A DNA stretch of 64,000 bases. Source: Pelagimonas phthalicica (GTDB lineage: Bacteria; Pseudomonadota; Alphaproteobacteria; Rhodobacterales; Rhodobacteraceae). The stretch covers positions 1,364,001-1,428,000 of the forward strand of contig NZ_SOAP01000001.1 of the NCBI RefSeq assembly GCF_004364805.1, given 5' to 3'. Below are positions 19,341 through 28,318 of the stretch, in pieces. The number at the start of each line of letters is the position of its first letter. Position 1 is the stretch's first letter. The notes beneath the pieces were generated by a model that had not been told where the DNA came from, made no database searches, and worked only from the letters and a program-made list of their open reading frames with translations. The translations under genes were made by a program, and so were the position numbers.

Positions 19341-19589
19341 CTACATTTTCTGGCCCTCCTCGTTATCGAGCCTTACAGGGTAACGATCTGGCCAAATTTC
19401 TGAAGGATGAGATTTGCCCAAATGTCTGCAAATCGCTTCTTGAACCATGTGTGATTTAACGCGCCCCTGGCTCACGGCTGTGATGGTACTGGGTGATTTT
19501 CCGAGCTCCCGAGCGATCTGCGACAGCGTCACTCCCCGCTTTTTGAGCTGATAACGGACATCCTCGTGGAGTTCTAAATCTAGTATCAT
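19341..19589 (-). CDS. Ner-like helix-turn-helix regulator
   Basis: An 82-aa DNA-binding protein. The helix-turn-helix KKRGVTLSQIARELGKSPST is followed by a helix and then HPSEIWPDRY, the IWP-x-RY ending typical of the phage Mu Ner / HTH_35 family. In Mu, Ner is the first early gene and represses the transposase promoter. Here it lies directly upstream of tnsA on the same strand, so a role in damping transposition is likely (inference). The ATG at 19589 is followed by a full-length open frame. Confidence 0.75.
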   Translation of the reverse strand: MILDLELHEDVRYQLKKRGVTLSQIARELGKSPSTITAVSQGRVKSHMVQEAICRHLGKSHPSEIWPDRYPVRLDNEEGQKM

Positions 19590-20008
19590 CTCGTGGTTAT
19601 CTCACGTATTTCGGCAACCAATGCGAATCACCTGCGATTACATTCGTACTCAGAGCCGAGAATCTCTGGCAAGTAAAAAATTGCAGCTAAAACAGAGTGA
19701 TAGAAGGCAAGAAGCCGTGACACAAAGACTCTCAAGAAGGTGTTAGGTGCCGTAACAAGAGGTTGTGAGTCATTGTCTCAAGTCGCTGTTAGCGCTGCAA
19801 TCATCGAAACTCACAGGCTCTTGTGAGTAAATCGATGAAAAAGTCGTTTAAAATCAATAGCCATTTCGGAGGCGTTCTTGAAGGCGGCCTCACCGTTGAC
19901 GCAAAACACTATATATTGTGCCTCGGCATGCTCCACCTGTATGCTTTGAGCAGACGAAACCAAGGGTGATTTACGCCAACATATTACGAACAGGCCCGAA
20001 GGAAAATT
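19590..20008. promoter_or_regulatory. 419-bp control region between ner and the phosphoesterase gene
   Basis: No gene seen. It holds the divergent promoters of the ner-tns operon and of the cargo. A 7-bp inverted repeat, ACTCACA...TGTGAGT, lies at 19809-19828. A further half-site TGTGAGT lies at 19764-19770. These could be regulator sites, perhaps for the Ner-like protein. Confidence 0.4.
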
Positions 20009-20563
20009 ATGGCAATCTGGTATTCGGCTGACCTTCATTTCGGCCACAACCGCATTATCGAGTTCTGCAATCGGCCCTTTGGGTCGGTTGCCGAGATGAA
20101 TGCGCAGATCATAGGCAATTTCCAAAACTTGATTTCGCCCGAGGATGATCTTTGGATCCTGGGTGACCTCGCCTTTGCCAAGTCGGATGATGAAAGCCAG
20201 TTGTCGGCTTGGTTTCACGCTCTTCCCGGTCGCAAGCGCCTGATCATTGGAAATCACGACGATGAAGCGATTGTGTCGTTACCTTGGCACACTGTGGAGT
20301 ACATGGCCGAGATCGAAGACAGCGGCCAGATGCTGACCCTATGCCACTACCCCATGATCACCTGGAACAGAGCCCGCCGCGGCGCGTTGCAGTTATTTGG
20401 TCATGTTCATGATCAGTGGAAAGGCTCGAGAAACAGCATCAATGTCGGCGTCGACCAGTGGGACTTCAAGCCGGTGCGGATCGAAAACATCCAGCGAAGG
20501 GCTTCGAAACTGCCGCCAAACAAGCACTGGGGCGACGTGGAGCATGGGAGCGAATTGGAGTAG
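20009..20563 (+). CDS. Calcineurin-like metallophosphoesterase
   Basis: A 184-aa phosphoesterase with all metal-binding motifs: SADLHFGH (residues 6-13), ILGDLAF, IIGNHDD, and near the end LCHYPM and FGHVHD. Such small stand-alone enzymes cleave phosphomono- or diesters; the true substrate is unknown. They are common in phages and mobile islands. The ATG at 20009 is preceded by AGGAAAATT. Its role in this element is unknown; it could be linked to the defence genes or be independent cargo. Confidence 0.85.
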   Translation: MAIWYSADLHFGHNRIIEFCNRPFGSVAEMNAQIIGNFQNLISPEDDLWILGDLAFAKSDDESQLSAWFHALPGRKRLIIGNHDDEAIVSLPWHTVEYMAEIEDSGQMLTLCHYPMITWNRARRGALQLFGHVHDQWKGSRNSINVGVDQWDFKPVRIENIQRRASKLPPNKHWGDVEHGSELE

Positions 20564-20792
20564 GGCCAACTGAGGCTCTAGCGGGAGAGCAGGTAAGTTT
20601 TGTTGGATGTACGTAATTTGTGAATGATTTCATGAGTTTGTACATCTGTTTAGGTTGGTAATTTGTGATTGCTTTTCTTTTTGTTGAGGATGAACTTGGC
20701 CGCTGCTTCGGTAGTGCCCCTGCTATACGGCAATGCCGTGGAACTACGACTCTGCCTAAAGCCGACCATGAACTACGGATACCCGTTTTGTT

Positions 20793-21236
20793 TCAGTCAA
20801 ATTCTCTATGGTCAGACTGCCCAAGCACAATGAACTCCTCAAGTTCTTGGAGCAAGTGGGGCGGTGGCTTGCGGCCTATGGCACACTCCCAGACGACACC
20901 CACACGCCATCCGGCCTCCTGAAGGTCGCGGATGTTGCGCGCATCTCTTTCCACATTCTGGCGAAATTTTTTTGTCCAGAATTCGACGTTGCTGGAAGGA
21001 GTTGTGGCTTTCCGGCACTCTGGGTGGCGGTGCCAGTAGCAACCATGAACAAACAGAACGGTTTTCCACCTCGGCAGCACGATGTCCGGTGAACCAGGCA
21101 ACTTTTTGGCATTCAGCCGAAATCGAAATCCTCTCCGATGAAGGGCCTTCCGCAGAACTACCTCCGGCCTGGTATTTCGACCACGAATGCGCGACATCAT
21201 CCTGGAGCGCACTTCGGGTGTGACTATGTCTGCCAT
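20793..21236 (-). CDS. vsr: Very short patch repair (Vsr) endonuclease
   Basis: A 147-aa mismatch nicking enzyme. MSRIRGRNTRPEVVLRKALH, SPDIVLPRWKTVLFVHGCYWH and the Cys/His zinc site match Vsr proteins closely. It nicks beside T:G mismatches formed when 5-methylcytosine deaminates, protecting sites of the partner methyltransferase. The ATG at 21236 (MADIVTPEVRSRMMSRI) gives the normal Vsr length; the frame is open to 21308. Divergent from the cytosine methyltransferase, as expected for a pair. The 229 bp downstream (20564-20792) contain no gene that I can support. Confidence 0.92.
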   Translation of the reverse strand: MADIVTPEVRSRMMSRIRGRNTRPEVVLRKALHRRGFRFRLNAKKLPGSPDIVLPRWKTVLFVHGCYWHRHPECRKATTPSSNVEFWTKKFRQNVERDARNIRDLQEAGWRVGVVWECAIGRKPPPHLLQELEEFIVLGQSDHREFD

Positions 21237-21321
21237 GTAATCCCATTCTCGCCGTGACAGGTTTGCCCTGGCGCACATCATGCTCTTGAAGATAAAAGAA
21301 TAATACAATGAAGGGATGTAT

Positions 21322-22836
21322 ATGAGCAGTGAATTCGCAATAATCGACCTGTTTGCGGGCCCGGGAGGGCTTGGGGAAGGGTTTTCTCAGGCTGGTCGCA
21401 ACGGTGAGGTCAGCATGAAAATCCACCTTTCAGTGGAGATGGAGACCAATGCCGTGCAGACCTTGCGTCTGCGTTCTTTCCTGCGTCGTTTTGGAGACGA
21501 ATTTCCTGCCGAGTATTACGAGGCTCTGAATAATGGCGCAGAGTTCCCGAACTGGTTGGAGCTCTATCCGGACGAATGGAACTGCGCAGTCCAGGAAGTT
21601 CGGCAGCTCGTTCTGGGGGAACCCGGTGTGTTCGACGAAATTGCCGAGGTTCTTGACGAGGTACGGGTCGACTATGACAGGAACACCATTCTGATCGGTG
21701 GGCCTCCTTGCCAAGCATACTCGCTCGCCGGGAGATCGCGAAACAAGGGCAAAGAAGACTATGTTCTAGAACAAGACCACCGACATTATCTCTATGAGGA
21801 ATACGTGGACATCTTGAAACGCCTTGAGCCAGCTGCTTTCGTCATGGAAAACGTAAAGGGTATGTTGTCGAGCAAGGTGGATGGTGGCGGCATCTTCCAC
21901 CGGGTTCTTGATGATCTTGCCTGTGCTGGGAAAGGTTACACACTTGTTCCCCTCGCTGCTCCTCCTCATCTCGGGTTGGGACATCCTCCAGCCCGAGATT
22001 TCATTCTCCGCGCCGAAGATCACGGTGTGCCGCAAGCAAGGCACCGAGTGATCGTGGTCGGCTTTCGAAAGGACATTGCTGATAAGTTGGACCTCGGGGA
22101 GGATCCCCTTCTTGTTCGCAGAGACCTGAAGGTAATGGTTAAAGAGGCACTCTCCGGGATTCCACGAGTGCGGAGTGGACTGAGCCGAGAAGATCAACTG
22201 GAAGCTTGGACCGATTCAATTCGAGATCAGGCGACGAAGATTTCGAATGCGGAGGGTGTGCCGGAAGAGATTCGGAAACGTGCTCGCCGGATTGCCGTAA
22301 GCAATGAGCTTCCGACGGAGCGGCTAGCGCGAGAATACTCTGATGGTCATCAGCTTCCGAAGGATCTGGAAGAATGGCTGTTGGACGAAAAACTGGAGGC
22401 CGTCCTTCATCATGAAACCAGGGGGCACATCCCCGGCGATCTCGGGCGTTACTTGTTCTCTTCCATCTTTGCAGAGGAGCATAAGAAGGCTCCGAAATTG
22501 TCAGAGTTCCCTGATTTTCTGCAACCTGATCATAAGAACCGTGAAACAGGGCACTTTGCTGACCGTTTCCGAACTCAGGTAGGTAGCCGCCCTTCGACCA
22601 CGGTGACGAGTCATATTTCAAAGGATGGGCACTATTTCATTCATCCTGACCCTACACAGTGTCGATCCTTGACGGTCCGAGAGGCAGCCAGATTGCAGAC
22701 GTTCCCTGACAACTATTTCTTCCATGGGGGCAGAACGGCTCAGTACCATCAGGTGGGCAATGCAGTGCCTCCGTATCTGGCATTTCAGATCGCAAGCGCG
22801 GTTTCCAGCATGTTGAAACAAGCGACGAAAGAGTAA
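21322..22836 (+). CDS. dcm: DNA (cytosine-5-)-methyltransferase
   Basis: A 504-aa C5-cytosine methyltransferase. Motif I IDLFAGPGGLGEGF lies at the N-terminus, motif IV GGPPCQAYS with the catalytic Cys130, motif VI FVMENVKG, motif VIII PQARHR, and motif X GNAVPP near the end. A long insertion after motif I makes it bigger than Dcm. The ATG at 21322 sits 6 bases after AAGGG; an in-frame ATG at 21316 is less well placed. It probably marks host DNA for the nuclease and ATPase encoded downstream. The recognition site cannot be read from sequence. Confidence 0.93.
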   Translation: MSSEFAIIDLFAGPGGLGEGFSQAGRNGEVSMKIHLSVEMETNAVQTLRLRSFLRRFGDEFPAEYYEALNNGAEFPNWLELYPDEWNCAVQEVRQLVLGEPGVFDEIAEVLDEVRVDYDRNTILIGGPPCQAYSLAGRSRNKGKEDYVLEQDHRHYLYEEYVDILKRLEPAAFVMENVKGMLSSKVDGGGIFHRVLDDLACAGKGYTLVPLAAPPHLGLGHPPARDFILRAEDHGVPQARHRVIVVGFRKDIADKLDLGEDPLLVRRDLKVMVKEALSGIPRVRSGLSREDQLEAWTDSIRDQATKISNAEGVPEEIRKRARRIAVSNELPTERLAREYSDGHQLPKDLEEWLLDEKLEAVLHHETRGHIPGDLGRYLFSSIFAEEHKKAPKLSEFPDFLQPDHKNRETGHFADRFRTQVGSRPSTTVTSHISKDGHYFIHPDPTQCRSLTVREAARLQTFPDNYFFHGGRTAQYHQVGNAVPPYLAFQIASAVSSMLKQATKE

Positions 22837-22960
22837 TCAATTAGGCCGAAAATAGTCTTCAATTCGAAAATTGATCACTACATTTTTCATATGTAGTTGA
22901 CATTTTGACTATTGAATAACTATATGAGTCGGGCGCCACGCGAGTTGGAGGTGACGGCCG

Positions 22961-23185
22961 ATGGTTGAACGAGACAAGCGACAGAAATTTGAGGAACTCG
23001 CCGAGAAGCGCGTGAACAAGGCGATCAAGGATCTCCGCCTCATCGGAAATCTCTCGAACAGGAACAACTATTCGTTTGATGATAGTGATGTTCGGAAAAT
23101 CATGAAGGCGCTCGACGATGAAATGAAAGCATTAAAGGGGCGTTTTGCTCAGACCCGCCCCTCGGACCAAGATTTCAAATTGTAA
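22961..23185 (+). CDS. Small charged protein of the MORC-type defence operon
   Basis: A 74-aa, strongly charged, helical protein with the central motif RLIGNLSNRNNYSFDDSDVRKIMKAL. I know of no assigned function. It has a good ribosome site (GGAGGTGAC) and ends 14 bp before the GHKL ATPase gene, so it is expressed with it. The 124 bp between dcm and this gene are very A/T-rich and likely hold the operon promoter. It may be a cofactor or regulator of the ATPase (inference). Confidence 0.75.
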   Translation: MVERDKRQKFEELAEKRVNKAIKDLRLIGNLSNRNNYSFDDSDVRKIMKALDDEMKALKGRFAQTRPSDQDFKL

Positions 23186-23199
23186 ATTAGGAAGATGTG

Positions 23200-25164
23200 A
23201 TGTGGAGTTTTCCAAAGGCCGGCCCAGAGCACAGCAATTCAAGTTCGAAACTGAATGAGTTCTTCAACGATCAGGATGCTTCGACGGCTCTGGTTCGCGA
23301 AGCTGTCCAGAACTCATTGGACGCAGCTCTTGATCCGACGAAGCCGGTCAGAGTGCGTCTTTCGTTGGCCTCGTTCCCATGGGAAACGCTTGAGCCATTC
23401 CTCCGGACTGGTCAAGCAGGAGAGACCGTTGACAACCATCTGTCGAGCAACGACCTCGGAAAATTCGCCGAGAGTTTTGCCGGAAGGGAGCTTCGCTGTT
23501 TGATTATCGAAGATGAAGGCACCAAGGGCCTTATCGGCGAAACTGACAAAAGCAACGCTCATTCGGGATCCAACTTCGTCGGCTTCTGGTGGAACGATGG
23601 GATCAGTGGCAAGGGTAAAGGGTCCAGCGGCAGTCACGGCGTTGGTAAAACCACTCTTACTCGTATTTCCGGGATGTCGCTGTTTTTGGCGGTGACAAAG
23701 CGCAGCGAAGACCGGAAGAGATATCTTCTTGGCTTTGCGAACTTGCCCTATCATCGGGTGAACGGGAGCAGTTATCTCGGCTATGGCCGATTTGGCCAAT
23801 CCGTTCATGAAGATGGCAATGAAAAGTTCATGCCAATCGAGGAAACTACTGACGTTGAGAGGTTCCTGTCCGAGTTCTCCTTGAAGCGTGACGAGAGCGG
23901 CTTGTCGATCTTCATCCCGGGCATTCCCAGTTCAGTCGACAGCAGTGGGCTTCTCCTTGCGACAGTACGCGATTACTACTGGCCCATCCTGAAGGGTGAT
24001 CTTGTTGTCGAAGTCGTCGATCGCCTTTCCGGCGAGACGACGACGGTGTGCGCGGAGAACCTCTCAGAAGTGATCACGCATATTGCAGATCAAGGAGAGC
24101 GGCTCAGGAAAGCTGTTTCGGATACTGAACACCGTGTCGGGATTGTGCGGGAGATCCTTGAACTCAAGACCGGCGGAAACCCAAACTGGTTTGCTGGAAA
24201 TGAGCCGACCATGAGCCACACTGCTCATGGAGACACCCGAGGAGCGGTTTCCAAGGAATGTTTTTCGGAAGACAACCTCGGAAGGATGTTTTCTGCATTC
24301 GAGAATGGTCAACTGGTTGGGTTTAGCTTCAGCCTGAAATTCGAGACTGTTGATGGGGAGCAGCAGGTCGGTTTGGTCGAAGTCTATTTCAAAAAAGATG
24401 ACTACAAGCTGACCGACAATGCGCAATTCATCCGGAACCAGATTATCATATCGAGGCAACCCTCGAACATCCCGGCAAAGAATGTCACCTGTTTCTTGAT
24501 CGCTGAAGATCGAGATATGTCGGACTACCTCAAGGAAGCCGAAGAGCCGGCACATACGAGGTGGTTCCTGAATCGTTTCAATGAACAAAAAAGCTTCACA
24601 TCCGATTGGGCGCTGCGGTTTGTGATGGATCTCCCAGCACACATGTATCGCATCCTTTCGCGGGAAGATGAGGATGCGAGCACATACGAGAATTTCGCCG
24701 ATGATATCTTCTCTGTCACGGAACCGATGGGGGTTGGTTCCAAGAAGAAACGTGGACAGAAGCGGAAAAAGTCGGAGGAACCGGATGACATCCCCCCAGT
24801 GAAGAGGTCGCCTGCCATTCGGGTCGAAAGGGATACAGAGAACCCGGGTTTCGACCTGCTCCCGGTGGGGAACATTGCCGAACTGTTCGAAGAAGAGGAA
24901 GTTGCCTTCCCAGTCGAAGTTTCCGTGAAAGCGGCATATGTATCGGCTCTCGGAAAAAGCAGATCATGGCGGGACTACAGCAAAATTGACTTCCAATTTG
25001 GAAAGACCATTCCAATCGAGATTTCGCCAAAAGGGGCAGCAGAAGTTATTTCGGCGTCGGAGAATACCTTCACCGTTGAGTTGCTCCAGCCGGAGTTTCG
25101 GGTTTCAGCAAAAGGTTTCGATGGGAACCGGGACTTGCTGATCCATCCAAGAATTAAATTGTGA
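23200..25164 (+). CDS. GHKL ATPase of MORC/paraMORC type
   Basis: A 654-aa protein with a GHKL (Hsp90/MutL/histidine-kinase fold) ATPase at its N-terminus. The N-box VREAVQNSLDA (Glu34, Asn38, Asp41), the G1 box IEDEG (about 104-107) and the G2 box GSHGVGKTT (about 144-151) are all present. MORC-like and paraMORC ATPases of this kind are known from predicted restriction-modification loci beside C5-methyltransferases and Vsr. The C-terminal 250 residues are not recognisable; a basic linker (KKKRGQKRKK) lies near residue 520. The ATG at 23200 was chosen over GTG 23197. It probably acts as an ATP-driven DNA clamp that controls the nuclease (inference). Confidence 0.7.
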   Translation: MWSFPKAGPEHSNSSSKLNEFFNDQDASTALVREAVQNSLDAALDPTKPVRVRLSLASFPWETLEPFLRTGQAGETVDNHLSSNDLGKFAESFAGRELRCLIIEDEGTKGLIGETDKSNAHSGSNFVGFWWNDGISGKGKGSSGSHGVGKTTLTRISGMSLFLAVTKRSEDRKRYLLGFANLPYHRVNGSSYLGYGRFGQSVHEDGNEKFMPIEETTDVERFLSEFSLKRDESGLSIFIPGIPSSVDSSGLLLATVRDYYWPILKGDLVVEVVDRLSGETTTVCAENLSEVITHIADQGERLRKAVSDTEHRVGIVREILELKTGGNPNWFAGNEPTMSHTAHGDTRGAVSKECFSEDNLGRMFSAFENGQLVGFSFSLKFETVDGEQQVGLVEVYFKKDDYKLTDNAQFIRNQIIISRQPSNIPAKNVTCFLIAEDRDMSDYLKEAEEPAHTRWFLNRFNEQKSFTSDWALRFVMDLPAHMYRILSREDEDASTYENFADDIFSVTEPMGVGSKKKRGQKRKKSEEPDDIPPVKRSPAIRVERDTENPGFDLLPVGNIAELFEEEEVAFPVEVSVKAAYVSALGKSRSWRDYSKIDFQFGKTIPIEISPKGAAEVISASENTFTVELLQPEFRVSAKGFDGNRDLLIHPRIKL

Positions 25165-25176
25165 TGAGGTTAGCCG

Positions 25177-25998
25177 ATGACCATTCAGCTTGAATTCAAC
25201 GACACGCATAATTTCACTGGTCGAGCTCGGATCAAACAGAAAAGCGAGCTTTTCTCTTTACAACTCATTGACCGCCAAGGGGAAACTGTCCGAATACATG
25301 CAAAATTCGACCGGGCCGCGATCGAGAAAGAGTGCAAGCTCGACAAAGAAGAACCTAAGGAGTTCGTACTCGATGTCTTCGCGCTCGGCGACATCCGTCG
25401 ACATGTGCTTCCGGAATACAGGTACGAGGATGAAATCGAGCTGCATGAGATCCCGGATGGAGCAAACTTGGAATTTCGCCTGAAGGTGATTTCACGTTCT
25501 GTAGATGCTTCAGGGAAGATCCTCGCCGCGACGGGTGGGCGTGTAAGGCTCCATACCGGCAGTGGGGACGAAGGCTCGGGGGAACAGAACCAAGGTATCT
25601 TTCATCCCAAGCCCTCAACGAGCATTGGGGATCGCATTTGGCAAGTCGGCTGGGATGGGCAAGGAGACTTCGAGGTGTTCGTGCACGCCGACTATTTCCA
25701 CAAATTCGTCGACGATCCACTGTTCGCCGCGCATGTCTTTCCCGAGATCGTGAGAAGTGTCGCCACAGGGATTCTTCTGAGATTTGACAGCATCAAGGAC
25801 ATTGACGAGGATTCCCTATTGGCAAAGTGGGTGAGCTTTATTCAGCAACGGCTCGCAATACCCCTCGAGGGAGAAGAAGCTGCCCATCTCAACGACGCAG
25901 ACAACATTGATAGGCTCGACCTCGTCGAACAGATCGTTGCTGCGTTCACCAGTCAGAAATGGCGGGACGGCAAAACCCTGATCGAGGAGATTTTGTAA
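25177..25998 (+). CDS. Unrecognised defence-operon protein (273 aa)
   Basis: I recognise no family. The N-terminal 110 residues are rich in alternating hydrophobic strands and look all-beta. A Gly/Ser-rich linker (HTGSGDEGSGEQNQG) follows. The C-terminal third is helical (FPEIVRSVATGILLRF onward). No membrane segment or signal peptide is present. It starts 12 bp after the ATPase gene with GATGAGG upstream, and its TAA overlaps the next ATG, so its product is coupled to both neighbours and is probably a subunit of the same complex. Confidence 0.75.
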   Translation: MTIQLEFNDTHNFTGRARIKQKSELFSLQLIDRQGETVRIHAKFDRAAIEKECKLDKEEPKEFVLDVFALGDIRRHVLPEYRYEDEIELHEIPDGANLEFRLKVISRSVDASGKILAATGGRVRLHTGSGDEGSGEQNQGIFHPKPSTSIGDRIWQVGWDGQGDFEVFVHADYFHKFVDDPLFAAHVFPEIVRSVATGILLRFDSIKDIDEDSLLAKWVSFIQQRLAIPLEGEEAAHLNDADNIDRLDLVEQIVAAFTSQKWRDGKTLIEEIL

Positions 25999-26762
25999 TG
26001 GAGAGAACGCTTTGCGAGTTCAATTCGGATGGTGTAGTCGCCTTTCAGGAACTGATGGATGCGGAGAGGGTAAAGGTGAAATCTTCGCAGCCAGCGAAGG
26101 TTTCCGAAGATTTCTTTTCCATGGTTGAAAAAATCGCTGGGACTTCAGAATTGGTTCAAGAGGTGCCTGGAGCTGACCCAATCGATGTCTCCATGGTCTT
26201 CGATTCAAGGTACGATTTCGGCCACTATCTTCACGAGGCACTTCCTGCCGAATTGTCCAAGGTCCAGTATTCGAATGTGGGACTATGGGCTTGGATATCG
26301 GCGGTCTACCTCCCTCAATTGCTGAAGCGATCCAGTCGGGGAATCTCACATGATCTATGGAGTACCTATCGGTATATTCCCCTCGCCTACAGCAAGTTCC
26401 GTTACTACAGGCATCTGGCTTTCATTTCGTTCTGGCTTCACAGGCAACTGGGAGAGACTGCTGCGCGCCTGTTCTTGTCTCGGCCCATGTATGAGCACTC
26501 CGATGCCATCGAGCAGCTCTATACCTCCGACAAGGATTTCCTGACAACACCGGCTTTGCTGGAGGTGTCGGTCGAAATGTACTTGGATGCCGAAAGCGGG
26601 GCTATGAAGAAAAAGGCGCTTGGCAAAGAAACCCCTGGCAGCGCCAGACGCTTGGCGACCAAGGTGGCGAAACAGCTGCAAATGAATTTCGACATGCATT
26701 CGATGACCAAGGAGCAAGTCTACAGCTTGCTGCCTTCCGAATTCGATTCGTGGAGAAAATAG
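25998..26762 (+). CDS. Unrecognised defence-operon protein (254 aa)
   Basis: Not recognised with confidence. A 254-aa, soluble, mainly helical protein with a tyrosine- and arginine-rich middle (YRYIPLAYSKFRYYRHLAFISFWLH split by short turns) and a basic C-terminal part. The ATG at 25998 shares its A with the preceding TAA stop, and GAGGAG lies before it, indicating strict coupling with the upstream gene. It may be a DNA-contacting or scaffold subunit of the methyltransferase-linked system (inference from position only). Confidence 0.75.
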   Translation: MERTLCEFNSDGVVAFQELMDAERVKVKSSQPAKVSEDFFSMVEKIAGTSELVQEVPGADPIDVSMVFDSRYDFGHYLHEALPAELSKVQYSNVGLWAWISAVYLPQLLKRSSRGISHDLWSTYRYIPLAYSKFRYYRHLAFISFWLHRQLGETAARLFLSRPMYEHSDAIEQLYTSDKDFLTTPALLEVSVEMYLDAESGAMKKKALGKETPGSARRLATKVAKQLQMNFDMHSMTKEQVYSLLPSEFDSWRK

Positions 26763-26872
26763 GGAAGAATTTGAAACCAGCAACCTTCGGCTTTCTTTAG
26801 ATGCGGCGATCTTACATGAATGGAGTGCCAAGTTAGCCGCCCTCGATCCCTAAACGTTGACTTGGACAAGAA

Positions 26873-28318
26873 ATGAAAAGCTGTATTCCGCATCAGATCA
26901 ACCTCGAGTCAGACAATCTACTCTTGATTATCAAGAGTATCGAAGCCGAAGCGGATTGCCCAAAGCACGTCTCGGTCATTATTCCCGCCTATGCGATCGG
27001 ACGGGCGAGTGAACACCTATCGATTTGTGAGGACATTCTCGACGTTTCATTCGTCGCCGAAGCCATGGCGGCCCGAGTTCACAACCCTCAGTTATCCATG
27101 GAGCGACAATCTAATCCACCTTACCGGACGCAGTTCGTGTTCGAAGGGTGTGAGCCGGAACCTGGATTTCTGGATGTTCTGCGACAGGCGTGCATCCATT
27201 TTGGCGGCGACGATCCGGAAATCGCCGAACAATTCTCTGATTATTTTGACAAGTATCCAGACACCATGGAGCAATACAAAAAAGACCTCGACGAGGCACA
27301 GTTCTTTTTCCCGGCCTTGGTCGACGACTATTATGCAAACCTCATCAACGGCGCGTATTACACATACGAGCAAACCGACTGGGTGCAGACCGATTTGGCG
27401 CGCTATCCCGAAAGGCGTTTCGGCTTCCACAGGTCCGCCTTCTCGACAAGGCTCGGTGGGGATGCCTATGCATCAATTGAGAGCTGGATTGTCCCTGAAG
27501 GCGTTGATCTTGATGACCTCTTCGAAGTCCTCAATCAGGACGTGAAAATCTCGCAGTTTCACGCTGCAAGACTGACAATGATGGAGAGAGCCTGCATCGC
27601 AACAACTGGCAGTCAGCACGTTCACTTTCCCTTGGATGGGTTTCTCAAGGCGCGGGTTTGCCAATCGTTCCTCGGAGAGGAAGATCAAGTCCTGCGTTTA
27701 GGGTGGCAACAGCCATTGTTTTCGACCTCGCCCAGTTTGCTTTCATCTCAAGCTGCCAGAGGTCAAGACGCGCTCGAACAAACTGCTGCGAAACACGATT
27801 GTCTTGTTCATGAAAGCGGAGAATTGATTGTGCTATCCGACAAGGAAGAAGGTTGGCATCATCTATTTTTCGACACAAGACCGCTGAATACATTTGAGAC
27901 CAAGGCGTTGGCTGACAGAATCACCCAACTCTCAGAAAGCGTCGAAGAAGCCTTAGGTCTTTCGGCAGCCCACCAGTTTGACTGGAGAACTCTCAATGAT
28001 GAGCAATTCGAGACGCTTTGCTACGACATCATTTATTCCCACCCTGGCTTCAACCACGAGACAATTCGAAAGATGGGAAAGGCTCGGTCTAGAGATGGCG
28101 GTCGAGACATTGTCGTCTGGACTCAACCGCTTGCTTACAGAGAACCGAGCAGGAAGTTCGTCTTTCAATGTAAATTGGTCACTTCCAAGAAATCGCTCGG
28201 GAAGCGCGATGTGACTGACATTGGTGACATGCTGGATCAGTATGGTGCGGATGGTTTTGGCATCATGACCTCCACTGTAATTGACGCGACCTTGTTCGAC
28301 GCTGCTGATGCCATCTGA
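26873..28318 (+). CDS. Mrr-like restriction endonuclease, ends at an in-frame TGA
   Basis: As read, 481 aa. The C-terminal part (from about residue 366) is a PD-(D/E)XK nuclease of Mrr type: LNDEQFETLCYDII with E380, GGRDIVVW with D412, and FVFQCKL with Q432 and K434. The first 360 residues are unrecognised and probably read DNA or contact partners. After the TGA at 28316-28318 the same frame stays open for 36 more codons and reads like a normal protein tail. The stop is probably a recent nonsense change; the catalytic residues all lie before it. Likely the effector of the operon, 110 bp after the previous gene. Confidence 0.8.
   Translation: MKSCIPHQINLESDNLLLIIKSIEAEADCPKHVSVIIPAYAIGRASEHLSICEDILDVSFVAEAMAARVHNPQLSMERQSNPPYRTQFVFEGCEPEPGFLDVLRQACIHFGGDDPEIAEQFSDYFDKYPDTMEQYKKDLDEAQFFFPALVDDYYANLINGAYYTYEQTDWVQTDLARYPERRFGFHRSAFSTRLGGDAYASIESWIVPEGVDLDDLFEVLNQDVKISQFHAARLTMMERACIATTGSQHVHFPLDGFLKARVCQSFLGEEDQVLRLGWQQPLFSTSPSLLSSQAARGQDALEQTAAKHDCLVHESGELIVLSDKEEGWHHLFFDTRPLNTFETKALADRITQLSESVEEALGLSAAHQFDWRTLNDEQFETLCYDIIYSHPGFNHETIRKMGKARSRDGGRDIVVWTQPLAYREPSRKFVFQCKLVTSKKSLGKRDVTDIGDMLDQYGADGFGIMTSTVIDATLFDAADAI

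Noticed and set aside
19811-20257. 148-aa minus-strand open frame
   Set aside because: It is antisense to the metallophosphoesterase gene, whose motifs are clear, and extends into the promoter region.
21237-21308. Longer Vsr N-terminus (24 extra residues)
   Set aside because: The shorter start gives the normal Vsr length; the extra residues are not Vsr-like and reach toward the methyltransferase start.
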